64,000 nt of DNA from Diplocarpon mali (Eukaryota > Ascomycota > Leotiomycetes > Helotiales > Drepanopezizaceae): the NCBI GenBank assembly GCA_024741835.1, contig JAENRP010000028.1, positions 97,047 through 161,046 of the forward strand, read 5' to 3'. Shown here one piece after another: positions 1 to 11,304 of the stretch. The translations under genes and the position numbers were made by a program. Under the pieces are notes generated by a model, which searched no databases, was not told the origin of the DNA, and worked only from the letters and a program-made list of their open reading frames with translations. The stretch's first letter is position 1, and the number at the start of each line of letters is the position of its first letter.

Positions 1-113
1 AATTGACGATCATTGCTGCGACCCGGCCGACGTTGCCGGTCCCTGATTCGCTCGGCCGCACGTACGGAGCAGGTAATACACATTGCAAGTAAGACTATGG
101 GGAATAGGAACTT

Positions 114-280
114 TTGATGTGTGTTTGTATATGTATGGATATATGTATATATATGTATACACATATATATATACATGTATACATGTATACATATATACAT
201 ATATACATATATACATATATACATATATACACATATACACATACATTTACACATACATATATGTATATATACACACACAA
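114..280. repeat. AT-rich microsatellite (TATA/TATG/CATA mix)
   Basis: Alternating purine-pyrimidine tract built from ATATAC, ATGTAT and ACATAT units. It produces overlapping Tyr/Ile/His-rich open frames on both strands, which are repeat artefacts and not genes. Simple-sequence slippage is the obvious origin. Confidence 0.9.
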
Positions 281-3200
281 AGCGATTCATGCAATGCATA
301 TTCCAACTGCACCAAGGCTAGGTGCTCTACACACCGAGAGAGATCATCGTCCTGATGCTCCCCCGTCTCGCGTCCGCCGTGAGTCTCCGAGACACCGGGC
401 AGAGGTTCGTGTGCCACCCTCTCCGGGTCGATGGATAACATTCTCTTCTGGTGTTTTCTCTTCGTGCCCGGGGCCAGAACTAGACCACGAGCGTGGTGGT
501 CTACGTACAGAGTCCTGCCTTGCAAGGTCTAGCTGCCCTTGTCCTCGGTACCGTGCAGCATCGTGGGGGACATCGGCAGTCTCTGGCTCCCAGTTCTTCG
601 TCTTCTATTTCTCCTTTTTCTCCTCTTCTTCTCCTCTTCTCCTCCCTCTCTTCTTTTTCCTCTCTTCAGTACCAAGCCTGCTGTTACCTTGCACGTCCGC
701 CGGAGGACAGGAGATGCCTGTTGCATGCATCGCCGACCGGTGTAGAGTCCAGCTCCGCCGTCCCCCCGCGAGCCTCGACCGCGCATCCGAGATCGAGTCC
801 GTTTCAGACCGAGAAGAGGGAGAGGAAGATGCACAAAGGGAGAACCGACGTCAACCTTTCCACGTCCCAGACGCGCGACACGCACCTGTGCTGGCTCGAC
901 AGGTGCCAGGCCAAGCGGCGCGCGATCCTCCGAAACGCTCTCGTCGTATCAGCCTTGTGGAGAGCCCCAGCGCCCCTCCCCCACCCAGGGTCTTCCTGGC
1001 CCTGCCGGAGAGCGGTAGGATCGCAGGATTTCCTCTGTCCAAGGACTGAATCAACCCCACACGACGAGCTGCAAAGTCCTTCCATGTCGTGCGATTTAAG
1101 CTTGCGAATCCATCGTAACCCCCCCTCCGGAATGGAGATGACTCGGGTGTTGGTTCGCAGTCGGCGTACCTACTCAAGTCGACACACGCGAGCCGCTTCG
1201 AGAAAGCTCTCGCGGAAGCTCTCGGGGCGCACGCGGGTCCGCTGCGTGTATTCTGGCCAGTACGCTTTCTCGGCTGGCGTGACGGTATTCCCAACTCTCC
1301 ACTTGCCATGTAGACGGCCTCGCGACCATGGATCCCGGATTCTCGCATCCGACCTTGGGAAGAGAGATTCTACCGCGGTGATCGGGGAAACAGGAAGAAG
1401 ACAAGAGGATCTTGTCGTAGGTCCTGCTGCCGTAGTTTCTGGGAGTGCGGTGGGAATGCAGTTTGGCTTCTCGCCTTCAGTCGCTCTCGTCGGATCTCTT
1501 CTCCCCTTGGGTCTATCGCTGCAATGTCCCGAGGGGTGGGCGCACAGCTCCGTCGGCGTCTTCTCCAGGCGGAGAGGGGCCAGAGGTGCGAGACGAGACG
1601 TGCGCCCCCCGTGCTGCCTCTCCGCTCTATCCCCGGTTCCCCCTCTGGCCCGCGCGAGTCTCTGCCCTTGGCTTCGAGGACGTTGCATCGTCCGTCGACG
1701 ACTGCCAGCTGGCCCCGATGGTTGGGGTCTCTTCTCGCTGCCATCTCCGCCGGACACCGTGGGCGCAAGCCTGCGTGTCAACGCTCCACGAGCAGGGGCG
1801 GCCGCTGCTCCGCGCACCGTGGCGTCGGTGGCAGTTTAGGGTTTGGGGCAGTGCTTTCAAGCTCGAATCCTGTGGAAGCTGACACGCGAGGATAAAGACT
1901 GGGGCTTTATATCCAAGCGATGCTAGCTCCTGGACAGTTCGGATCGCGTGAGTCCCAATCGCGCCGACGGATGAATGAAAACATGCTTCGATTCCTCTAT
2001 GTGAGGTGCAGAGTCAAGGTGAGACGTCGCTCTCCAGCCGCAGTCGAGTCGCAGGTAAGACGACCGAGGCGGGTTCGGGGTTCCGCTGGAGGACCCCGAT
2101 CCAGCGAAGAGCTTCTCTTCCGAGCGGTAGAGTCGCATCCGGAGCACGATTGGGGTTGGGGGAGTTTCGAGCGGGACATCAGAGCGCCAGCCCCCATCCC
2201 GTGAACTGGTCAGCTGGAAGGAGAATTAATCTCGAGAGTGTGGAGCGGGGAGGGATCACATCTGGGCGACTGCAGAACATCGTGCCGGTCTGGGCGTGTC
2301 GACTGGGGAATTCTGGCGTCTGCTTGGGATCGCGCGAGGGGATGCGACGGCGTGGTGGGGAGCAGAGCAGAGCAGACCAAGGTAGAATGGTGATAGCCAC
2401 CCAATCTACTACTCATCGTGACCGGGTTCGGCGCGTGTAGAGTGAAGTGCGGCCCCCCCCTCCGCGGCATGATGATGATCCCTTGTATACGTGAGCGAAT
2501 CCCCCTACTGGCAATATATCCGAATCGCCCACTCGAGCGTAGCCAAGTACCGGGATGGGCCGCTCCGGCGACCGCATCGGGCACGGCGGGCCGGCTGGCA
2601 TCTGGGGTCGCGGGAGCGAGGCTGCAAGCGGCAACGCTCCCGCTGTCACGCCTTATCGCGATAAGGAACCTGAGAAAAAGGATTCTGGAATGGCAGCGTC
2701 CAGGGAGTGGAGGATTGCAGGCCGTCGATATACCCGTGAGCCAGCCGGTCGCTGTTCGTCCGGAGATGCAGACATGGCCGCTACAACGGCTGTGCAGGCT
2801 CCTCCGACGGGGGCGACGGTCGGGTCGCGGGTCACCGCGGCGCCAGAGCTCGACATGAGTCTGTACACACCCTGCATTCGAGATCAAACGCGCGCGCGAT
2901 CCAGCAGCTGAACCTGAATGGTTCTCGTGTTCGCTGCTCCTGACACCTGACTGGGCTCACGATATCCAGCTCAGGTAGCCCCCCGCCTGGAGACTCGCCG
3001 CTACCTGCGACGGGCTCCCCTCGACTTCAGTGGGCTACAATTGTGGACCTCTCATTCCCCGAGGGTAGGCGAGTTTGGAGTTGGCCAGAGCTACCACCTC
3101 CTGAATATGCCCGCAAGTGCAGCTCCCCCTCGAAGCAGGCCGTCCCTACCTCTCTGCATGCAGGGCTCCAGCGCTGAGGTGTCGTGCCGGGTTGACACGA

Positions 3201-5282
3201 GGGGTTCGGCCCTCGGCCGGTGGAGCAGTATCTCTGGAGTGCTCTCGCCACAGCGCAGTAGCAAAGCACCTCACGACAAGCTGAGAGAGCGGGCTCAGAC
3301 CAGGCCAGAGCCGTAGAGAATTGTGCGTGCAGCCGAGGGACGAGCTGCCCTGTTCTAACACTCTTTCACACAACGATATCAGGGCAGGCGTGTGTCTGCT
3401 GCTGCCCTTTGGGCGGGTAAGAGACCCTGCCAACGCCCAGGGGCACAGAACAACACTTGAGCGCTGCAGCTCTGCCCAGAGGAGGTACCCGTAGGTGGCC
3501 TGCTCCGTCAAGGACTGAACAGACTCCGTGCTCGAGCACTGCGAGGGATCGAATCGAGTGCCTTTGCGGGGGTGAGGAAGCTCGGATGTGGTGTTTACTT
3601 CGGATCTGGCCTGCGCCGTGTCCTCAGCAGGGCAGATCCGCCGACCCCGCCAGGGGCATGCTCGCTTTATCCAGCCCCCCCCCCCCTTGTCTCGACGCTT
3701 CCGGTAAATGGCCTGCGTCTGGATGGAGCTGTGATCGTCGGCTGGCCAGAATCATCTACCTGAACTGGGCGTCACCACCGACCAGTTCGGCTCTGCCCCG
3801 TGGGTCGCTGCGGTATCACAGAAATGAATCAATCAACTCAACTTTGGCCAGGTCCGTCGGTGGATTCCAAGAGCCTCTCGCTCTAGCACGACCGCAGGTC
3901 GCCGAAGATGCCAAGTTGGGGCTCGTCAAAAGCAGCCGGCGCTGGCTGAACAGCTTCGAGATCAAGGACTCGAGAGAAAACACGGTTTGCCCGTCCTACA
4001 AAGCACCTCGGTCAGGATAATGTCCTGGCTCCGGCCACCCCGGCTCGTTGCCGGACCACGCAGCAAAGCCGGCGTGATAGAGTCGAAGCAGAGTGCCGGA
4101 AAGATTGCTGCCAGAGCCGAAGGATTTCCCATGTACAATCCTTCTATTTATATCGGCTCGTCAAAGTGCGGCTTGGTGGGCCCCTCCCCCTGGCTAGCCG
4201 ACACAGATCGTCAAACCCGAAACCAAGCGAGTCGGTTTCAGCAGCCGTTCAACGACAACATCAGACCAAAGCTGGAAAGTAACTGATTTCGACTCGCGCA
4301 CATCCAATCGCGGCCAGAGACATGGGCTTCTCGGCTGGCAACCCCATCGTCTTTGTCTGGGCCGGCGGAAGTCTGTAACGCTCGGCTTATAAATGCCACG
4401 TCCTGCCGGTCAGACGCATCTCCTCATTCATTCATTCATTCATTCATTCACCCGACGCTTTCCCACTTTTTGTATTCGCGCTCACACACACACACACACA
4501 CACACATTCTTTTGACCCCCGCTGGACGGTTCCCGTGGAACTTCACAACCAGTCGAACACATCAGACTTTCTCTCCCGCACCGGCCTACCCGACACCTCG
4601 GGGCTCGTCCGTGGTCTTTGAAGCTTTCGGCTGCTACCACTCTCGCTCTCCGGAAGAAGGAAGAAGGAAGAAGGAAGTCCAAACGAAAAAGAAATGGAAG
4701 GGATGCAAGGAATGCAGGCTCCCGCGAGGCCCGTCCATCGGTATCGGAGGCACCGTCGCTCGCCGTCCCAAGATCTCACGGCTCAGCTCAGGATGGCGCC
4801 GATCCTCGAACTTTCGAGCCTCGAGAGGCGTCCAGTCCTGCCGCTGCAGCTGGCGCCTGCTAGCACCTGCTACAGCAGCCTCCTGCGCGCGAGGAGAGGG
4901 ATTCCGGGGACGGGTCAGCGCATGGTAGCGAGCCCGCCGACCCGGGAGGCCGCCGATACCTACTTCAGGTGAGCTTCTGTTTCTCGACCCGCGTCAGGGA
5001 GACATGGCTCACTGTGACGCTTAGCAGGACCCAGTTGACGGCGGGAGATGATTACAGGGTAGCGTAATAATAGGGGGGGATTGGGAACGACTTAGCTTCG
5101 CCCATACCCGAGTAATCGAGGGATGGATGCTTCCGCGGAAAGTCGTTGACCATGAACCGGAGTATTCCTTGAGCCGATGGGTATAACAGTTTTATAATAC
5201 AGCGACCAGGCGACTCTTGTCCAAGGACTGTTTGACCAACATCACACATAGATTAATGACAGCTACATACCATCACAACTCA
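281..5282. other. GC-rich stretch without a supportable gene
   Basis: About 5 kb of mostly GC-rich sequence. Long open frames occur on both strands (for example 493-1839 plus and 1170-1817 minus), but they overlap one another. Their products are Arg/Ser/Pro-rich with no domain, no conserved block and no coherent intron pattern, as expected from GC-rich non-coding DNA. Pyrimidine tracts (about 596-665) and a C homopolymer (about 3678-3686) are visible. The right end (5050-5282) is the 3' flank of the puf6-like gene. An unrecognised gene or long non-coding transcript cannot be excluded near 4.4-5.0 kb. Confidence 0.6.
4388..4507 (+). promoter_or_regulatory. TATA-like element followed by ATTC and CA simple repeats
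   Basis: TATAAA lies at 4388-4393. About 30 bases downstream come an (ATTC)n run (4424-4450) and a (CA)n run (4482-4507). The following 450 bases hold a Lys/Arg- then Ala/Pro-rich frame without an ATG start, broken by a TAG near 4860, and GTGAGC, a good 5' splice motif, near 4970. This arrangement looks like a promoter with a leader, but no downstream protein can be assembled from it. Confidence 0.25.
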
Positions 5283-7587
5283 TCAGATCTGCTCCAGTAG
5301 CAGTGCCGAACCCTTGTTTCCAACACTTCTCTCGCTCGCCGCCTTCGTCTTTGTGCTCTTGCCGCCCTTGGCTCCACTCTCTCCCTCCCCAGCAGCAGCT
5401 TCCCTTCTCGCTCTCTGCTCAGGCGTCTCTTCTTTCGCCGCTCTCTGCAACTTCTTCTTCCCCTCTCTCAGAATCTGCAACACCTCTGCTTTCTGCGAAA
5501 AGTTGCGTGTTTCAAGTAATGCTAAGATAACGAAGGAGCTTGATCCCGTAGCCCATTCGATGATATAGTCTTTTATATTCGGGTACAGGATATCCGCGAA
5601 ATCCAACGCCGGCGAGACAGGTACGACAGCTTTGGTCTTGGGGTCGAAACGGCCACCTGCGATCAGAGACTTGAGCATCTTTCCACCATGCGATGTGCTG
5701 GCGAGGTGAGAGGGAGGTTCGATGTTTTCGACGCCTTCCGCTGTGACGGCCGGTTGGAGGTATGTTGGGTCCCCAGCAGCAGTCTTTGCAACTGCACTCA
5801 ATGCAGCACTCTTGTCGCCCTCGGCCCCGAAAAGAATCTCGGTCACGAATTGAGATCCGAAGCTGGTTGCTACCAAGCTTTGTGCCGTTGCCGCGACGGC
5901 TTTCAGGACAATCGGAGATAAAGCCTTCACCAGTTCGCTGCGTCTGATCTCGGGATCTTTCTTGGAAGTTGTCACCCGTACTTTGCCAACTTCGGCTAAA
6001 ATTTCGAGGTCTACGGAATGGCTGGCGGGGAACAGCGCTCTTGACCGGCCCATGAAGAGGTAAAGGAGCGTAGTGCGAGCATGGAGGTCATTGGCCGAAA
6101 ATACTATGTTCTCGGCCTGCTTACTGTCGTCTTTGCTCAGTAACTCCGGGAAGATTGACTTCGCTGTCAGGACGGTATCGTCGATAACCTCGTATGCGGT
6201 GAGGATAACAATGTGACCATTGGCGTCTCCGGCCATCATCTGTAGAGTGTCTTTGTAGGTTTTAAGAATTTGCTTTCTGTCCTTCGCCGTTCCATAGGCA
6301 AGAGCCAGACTTACTACCCGAGAACCGGATCTGGTGAATGCCAAGTTCTTGAGCAAGTCTCCCTCTTCATCACCCTTGATGATCTCGAGATACTCCGTGA
6401 CTTCCTCCGTCCCCGGTTTGGCGTTGAGAAAATACTGCAGCATGGCATCATGAAGAAGTGTGAAACCAGTCATCTTCTTCTGGATAAGGTGGTTGATGAG
6501 CTCTTGGAGGGATCGCATGATCGGTGCTCGCTTTCCGGCTTCCACAGCCAGAATATCTGCAAGGTCTCCGGTGAACTTCTCAGATTGATCCGCCCGGAAA
6601 AGAGAAAACTCGGCACCATACCATTCGCGCAGAATAGTAGCCCTCTGTTGTCTCGTAGCTACCCCGCGATAAACGTCGTCGAGGATCCAAGACGCTTCTG
6701 GGTGCTTGATGAGACGACGGACATGGCCAAAAAACTCCGGTACGATGATATCTCTGATTTCGTCGTCATTTTGAACCAGCAGTTTTCCAATCAAGAACTT
6801 GGCATATCTGCTCTCGGCGAGTTGGCGGTATGATCCTGTGAGCTCCTTTGCAATGATCTTCCTCTGCTCTGGGTTTGCGTATTTGATTGCGGTCTGGATG
6901 ACTCTGACACTGTCGTGCTTCAGAACGAAATCTTTGATATTGCCAGTGATAATCTCGAACAATTCGGAAACCAGCTGTTTGCGCTCATCGACGGGGACGT
7001 GGGATTTCCGGCGTAGGCGTTCCCAGATTTTCTTAGTACGGGATAATTGTTCTGCCAATGGCTTTGCGGCCTTTCGCTCTTGTGCCAATTGTTTTTGCTT
7101 CGCATGCGCCTCCTTCGAGGATTGATCTGCATAGTTGTTAGAGTAGATCAGTACGAACATAAGAAAAGCACTAACTATTCGTAGCCACAGCCTTAGCTCT
7201 CTCAGGATGTAATCCATCTGCAGCTTCAGGATTTTTTTCGGAATCACTCTCGTCATCCTCCTCCCCAGCACATTTCTTAGAGCCGTAGCCTAGAAGCACT
7301 CCTCCGTCCGAATCCGAGTCCCCAGAGTCCTCGTCACTCAATCCCTGAATCTTCGTCGCCGAGACCTTCTTCTCCTTCTTCTTCTCCTTCTTCTCCTTCT
7401 TCTCCTTCTTCTCCTTCTTCTCCTTCTTCTCCTTCTTCTCCTTCTTCTCCTTCTTCTCCTTGCATTTCTTCTCAAGCGGCTTGACTGCCATTTCTATTTT
7501 CGGCTTCTTGCTGTCCTTGATGTGAACATTATTGATCGGTGCCGACTTCCTCTTCGTGCCGGATTTCTCATTGGTTGCGGAAGGCAT
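5283..7587 (-). CDS. puf6: Puf6-like Pumilio-repeat RNA-binding protein (nucleolar)
   Basis: Two exons: 7587-7176 and 7126-5283, about 751 aa. The 49-base intron has a GTTAGT donor, a CTAAC branch and a TATGCAG acceptor, and it restores the frame exactly. Residues 1-140 are charged: an NLS-like KRK, a long Lys/Glu repeat, then an acidic Ser/Asp/Glu patch. From about 170 on, Puf-type helical repeats can be read (DFVLKHDSVRVIQTAIKY, YAKFLIGKLL, HPEASWILDDVYRG), followed by a CPL-type C-terminal region ending in a basic Lys/Ala tail. In yeast the family binds ASH1 mRNA and assists 60S biogenesis. The length is somewhat above yeast Puf6 because of the repeat. It shares a 159-base promoter with the divergent Gir2-like gene. 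The ATG was chosen because it opens the basic N-terminus in frame with the splice. Confidence 0.9.
7372..7455 (-). repeat. In-frame 9-base minisatellite encoding Lys-Glu-Lys units
   Basis: Tandem CTTCTTCTC-type units on the plus strand read as (KKE)n in the puf6-like exon 1. All unit changes visible here keep the frame, so copy number can vary without breaking the protein. Confidence 0.9.
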
Positions 7588-7746
7588 CGTTGCTAGTTTG
7601 CTGAAAATATTCAGGTCGCCGAAACTTTTCTTCGGGGGAAAAGCTTTATCGAAGTGATACGCGGGAGCGCTAGTCAGGATTGAGCGAAATGTCTTTACCC
7701 CACCACGAACAACCCGATTTTGTTCCCAGCGGAAGCGTTGTTCAAA
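7588..7746. promoter_or_regulatory. Compact bidirectional promoter, puf6-like / gir2-like
   Basis: Only 159 bases separate the two divergent ATGs. No TATA box is evident. Both products act in ribosome biogenesis or translation, so co-expression is plausible, but that is inference from layout only. Confidence 0.5.
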
Positions 7747-8548
7747 ATGGGCAGAGAAGAGCAGATTGAGGAACGTGAAGTCCTCGATAGTATCTTCCCC
7801 GAAGAAATACAAGGTATGACTTGCGTACTCATGCCGGGGATGAGAATGCGCACACGAGCATACCCCGCGAAAGTGGTCCAAAGTTACCGAGTTTTGCTGA
7901 TACTGCACAGATATCTCGGACACAGAGTATCGGATATCCGTTCTGCTGGATATCACCAATGATGATGGCGACGAATCAGAACCACCGACTGTATTGCTAC
8001 AAGTCAAATATCCAGAAGACTACCCAGAGGAACCACCAATCCTCGACCTGCAACCCCCTCCGAATGCGCCTCCACATGCCTACTTCAGCGTCGCATCTGA
8101 CAAAGACCAGCTGCTCGACGGCCTGAAAGAGACGATCGAGGAGAATATGGGCATGGCTATGATCTTCACCATATACTCGACTTTAAAGGACAACGCCGAG
8201 CAGCTGGTCGCGGAACGGCAGGAGGCTGCGCGGCAGGTTCAGGAGCAGAAACTGTTAGCTGCGGAGAGGGAGGAGAACAAGAAGTTCCACGGCACGCCTG
8301 TTACGCCCGAGACATTTATGAGCTGGCGCGCCGATTTCAGGAAGGAGATGGAGGAGCTGAAGTTTCGTGAGGAAGAGGCCGAGGAGGCAGCTGAGAAGAA
8401 GAAGAATAGAGGGAAGGATACAGTGGTGCAATTGACTGGGAAACAGCTATGGGAGAGGGGTCTGGTGGGCAAGGTTGAAGAGGATGAAGATTGTGATAAT
8501 GATGAGGATGCGGCGGATAGAATAAAGAAACTGAAGGGTGAGGTCTGA
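7747..8548 (+). CDS. gir2: Gir2/RWDD1-like RWD-domain protein
   Basis: Exons 7747-7813 and 7911-8548, about 234 aa. The intron uses GTATGA and a CTGATACTGCACAG 3' end, and the split Asp codon is restored (EIQ-D-ISDTEYRIS). Residues 1-110 form an RWD domain: EREVLDSIFPEE, then the family hallmark YPEDYPEEPP, then the LKETIEENMGMAMIFTIYS helix. A long charged coiled coil follows (EQLVAERQEAARQVQEQ), with the conserved block HGTPVTPETFMSWRADF and an acidic tail. In yeast Gir2 binds the GTPase Rbg2 and Gcn1 on ribosomes and tempers Gcn2 signalling; RWDD1 is the animal relative. It is convergent with the Acl4-like gene, 241 bases apart. Confidence 0.9.
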
Positions 8549-8789
8549 TGTAGCCGTTGGTGAAAAGCGTCGATATCATCCTTGGGGGAGTTGCATTACA
8601 GGCGTTCCGGGTGGATAGACTGTCAGAATGTTTTCATGTTATATGTTCTATCATCTACCATATCCCTCAGAATGCACATCCCCCGAGAATCACGCAAGTG
8701 TAACTCAATCAGCCTCGGTATCGCATGAGTTTTTAGCCCAAACTCCAAAACACCTTGGCAACGAGAAGTGTTCTTGCAAATCATATTGC

Positions 8790-9950
8790 TCAGGCGCCAC
8801 CCATCACTTCGTCCTCGTCACTTTCCTCATCCTCCCAGCCATCGCCCTCCTCTTCTTCAGCAGCCGACACACTTCCAAGCTCCGCGTTGATTAGCGCAAG
8901 AAGCTCTTTAGCGTGCTCTCCGAGTCGTTCATCTTCATAATCTTGCTGCTTGAACAAGCGAAGACTGTGATCAAGCCACTGCCGACTCGATATCCAAGAA
9001 ACCCTCCAGCTCTCTGTGTCTCCACTCTCTACCTTGGTCTTGCCATTCTTTTTCTTCTCTCCCAGGATATACAGCCCCCAGCCGCCCAAGTACCAAACCT
9101 CCACGCTGGTATCCTCTTCGCCAACTAGTCGCTCCACAACCTCAATAGCCTCAACGTCCATATCAGCTTCCATCAACAACCTCGCCAAGCTGACGCGAGT
9201 AGGAAAATCTGGCACAGTCGTGTTCTCCGGCGGTAAGTCCTTCCACAGGTCCAGACTCCTCGTCAACGCCGCCCTCGCATCCTCCACCCGCTGCTGCGAA
9301 ATCCTCACATTCGCAAGCGTCTGCCACGGCTCCGCGAAGTGCGGCGCAACCAGCGTTGCCTCCGTAACCAGCGCTTCGCACTTCTGTTCAGCATCTTCCT
9401 CCCAACTCAGATCCGTCATATAGACCTCGACGATGCCGCACAGCGCGACGGCCAGTTTCCGTGTCTTCTCCTCCATGGCGGCTGCGAGTACCCCGTTTGA
9501 CTTTTCGCTCTCGATGATAGCGTCGATCTGTAAACGAAGACTCATAGCCCCCTTCTCGAACCAGTCAACGCTATCCTGGCCACCATCTTCGCTCAGTTGC
9601 GCCAGCCATAGAAATTTCTCTGCCCCGCCGCCGAGTTCTTCTGCAACTGAGCCGTCTTCGTCAATAGCAGCGGCTTGGAGGAAGTATTGTCGCGCCATTT
9701 CGATATCTCCTAGTTCGACGTGGATTTCGCCGAGCAAATTTAGGGCATGTAATGCTTCTGGAGACTCGGCATCGAGCAACTTCAGCGCCTTCATTGCAGG
9801 CTTCACGGATTCCTCGATATTTCCATTCTGTAACTCGAGCGCAGCTTTTCCCAGTAGATCGGAAGAAGATTCGAGGGGTCGCATTGTAACTTTTGAAGGA
9901 TTCTGTTTATCCTTCCTCGATTTCCGGTGGCTGGGTTGCGTTTTTGCCAT
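8790..9950 (-). CDS. acl4: Acl4-like TPR chaperone for ribosomal protein L4
   Basis: Single exon, about 386 aa from the ATG that opens a basic MAKTQPSHRKSRKDK start. An in-frame ATG 25 codons upstream gives only unconserved-looking sequence. TPR-type helical pairs are visible: LLGKAALELQNGNIEESVKP, ALHALNLLGEIHVELGDIEM with ARQYFLQAAAID, then EPWQTLANVRISQQRVEDAR with AALTRSLDLW, and LLMEADMDVEAIEVVERL. The C-terminus is strongly acidic (EEEEGDGWEDEESDEDE), as expected for a chaperone that shields a basic ribosomal protein. In yeast Acl4 captures nascent Rpl4 and delivers it to pre-60S particles. The assignment rests on TPR layout plus acidic tail. Other TPR assembly factors are possible. Confidence 0.75.
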   Translation of the reverse strand: MAKTQPSHRKSRKDKQNPSKVTMRPLESSSDLLGKAALELQNGNIEESVKPAMKALKLLDAESPEALHALNLLGEIHVELGDIEMARQYFLQAAAIDEDGSVAEELGGGAEKFLWLAQLSEDGGQDSVDWFEKGAMSLRLQIDAIIESEKSNGVLAAAMEEKTRKLAVALCGIVEVYMTDLSWEEDAEQKCEALVTEATLVAPHFAEPWQTLANVRISQQRVEDARAALTRSLDLWKDLPPENTTVPDFPTRVSLARLLMEADMDVEAIEVVERLVGEEDTSVEVWYLGGWGLYILGEKKKNGKTKVESGDTESWRVSWISSRQWLDHSLRLFKQQDYEDERLGEHAKELLALINAELGSVSAAEEEEGDGWEDEESDEDEVMGGA

Positions 9951-10360
9951 TCTGTCAGAGTGCTCAGCAAGGCTGAGATTTGAGACGAAGATAAATTCTA
10001 GAAATTGGCTCAACTCAGGAATCAAGTGTGATTGGCTACCTTGCTGGCCAATTGTGGAGATACCCCCTCACTGGCAGAGAGTTGACTAGCGTTGCTCGGG
10101 ACGTGCTTCACCAAAGCTCCGGCAAGAAAACAAATCAGCTGGTATCCCATCATTGGTGTTTAAGAACAGTCGGAGTAATACATATAGCCCAACGAATTCA
10201 TGTCCATTATCATTAGAAGCATCATATATCATGTACTATGCAATCCGGCACTACTTTGTAGTTTCCTATTCAAACGATTGTGCCGAAGTCAAACGAGCAG
10301 GTCAGCACACCCTAAACTCCCCATATACAACTACATGCGAAGAGCTACACCTGATGCAGC
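9951..10360. other. Upstream region of the Acl4-like gene; no gene seen
   Basis: Contains the 5' flank of the Acl4-like gene and the 3' flank of the next minus-strand gene. No conserved coding block, RNA gene or clear TATA box was recognised. Confidence 0.6.
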
Positions 10361-11304
10361 TTAATGAACTCCCGTGGTTTCCTTTACCTCCTTGGAACCA
10401 GCTGTATCAGGGCGCTGCATATTTTCGAGCTCCTCTCCCACGCCACTCTGCCTTCTTTTCCTCCCGCCAACGTGGAATCTAGATGACGTTGGGGATTGAG
10501 AGCTGAGATCCATATTGTTATCGCCGAATTTGAAAAAGAAGCCCTTCTTCTTTGGCTCCTTGGACTCGTCATTCAATCGCTTGGCCTCGTCGTTCAATCC
10601 CACATCTTCGAATCCTTCCTCTGCAGTTGGGGGTTGTCGCTCGAATCGTCGCTCGTTCAGTGCAGATCGTGGGAATCTAGGTATTCTGGCCGAGTCAAGA
10701 CTTTGTCGTCCAATTTCGTGAGTTTTCACTGGCGATTTTGCCGAGATATCCTGTATAGACGTCAGTATGTCACCTATGAGTAGGCTTGATGTGCACTAAC
10801 AAACGATCTCCTGTAAGAATCGAAAGATTCTCGGGAAATGGAAAAGTGCTCGATGTCTTCGCTGTGGCGGGTACTCGGAGAAGTGGCTGACGGATGAGAG
10901 CGCTTTGGCCAAAAGCCTTTCTTCTCGGGAGGGGAGGGCTTAGGGGACCGTCAGCGATGATCCCCATACTGAGATGGCAGGGCCTACAGGCAAATATACT
11001 CCGCTGTCATTGACGACTAACCACAGGTATCAATTAGCCAACGCTTTAACATCCTTCGCTGCGTGCGATGGCGCTCGACTGGTCGGCGCATACCGGACAT
11101 CTTGAACTCGACGGGCTCTTGTCCACTCCTGATGCTCACGCCACTCCTAACGCTCACGGCAGACGAGGCCCTTGAGCCCGTCGTGTCGACCTTCTCGAAT
11201 GCAGGACGGTTGCAATGCTCTGAGAGTGGTCGAATGCCTTCTTCATACGGCGGCAGATCTGTTTGGACGTCGAGTCGCTTCGCGAAGGGATTTCGGATGG
11301 GCAT
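10361..11304 (-). CDS. Conserved fungal protein of unknown function, four exons
   Basis: Exons 11304-11094, 11016-10988, 10938-10801 and 10750-10361, about 255 aa. Exon 2 is a 29-base microexon. All three introns have GT(A/T) donors, and two have recognisable CTGAC branches; each junction keeps frame. The N-terminus is MPIRNPFAKRLDVQ, then a Ser/Arg-rich segment (SAVSVRSGVSIRSGQE), the motif GVYLPPSPPEKKGFWPKR, a Ser-rich stretch ending SISRESFDSYRRSF, and a basic/acidic tail with KEPKKKGFFFKFGD. No catalytic domain, signal peptide or membrane segment is visible. It looks like a disordered phosphoprotein. (GATGC)n repeats lie just upstream of the ATG at 11321-11343. Function not recognised. 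Confidence 0.75.

Noticed and set aside
114..1049. 311-codon frame starting inside the AT microsatellite
   Set aside because: Its first 55 codons are the repeat itself and the rest shows no protein pattern.
493..1839. 448-codon plus-strand open frame in GC-rich sequence
   Set aside because: Overlaps long frames on the other strand and in other phases; product is Ser/Arg-rich without conserved blocks; best explained by high GC.
4694..4972. Arg/Pro-rich frame MEGMQGMQ... as a gene
   Set aside because: Three phases are open here and none shows a conserved segment or a downstream exon that fits.
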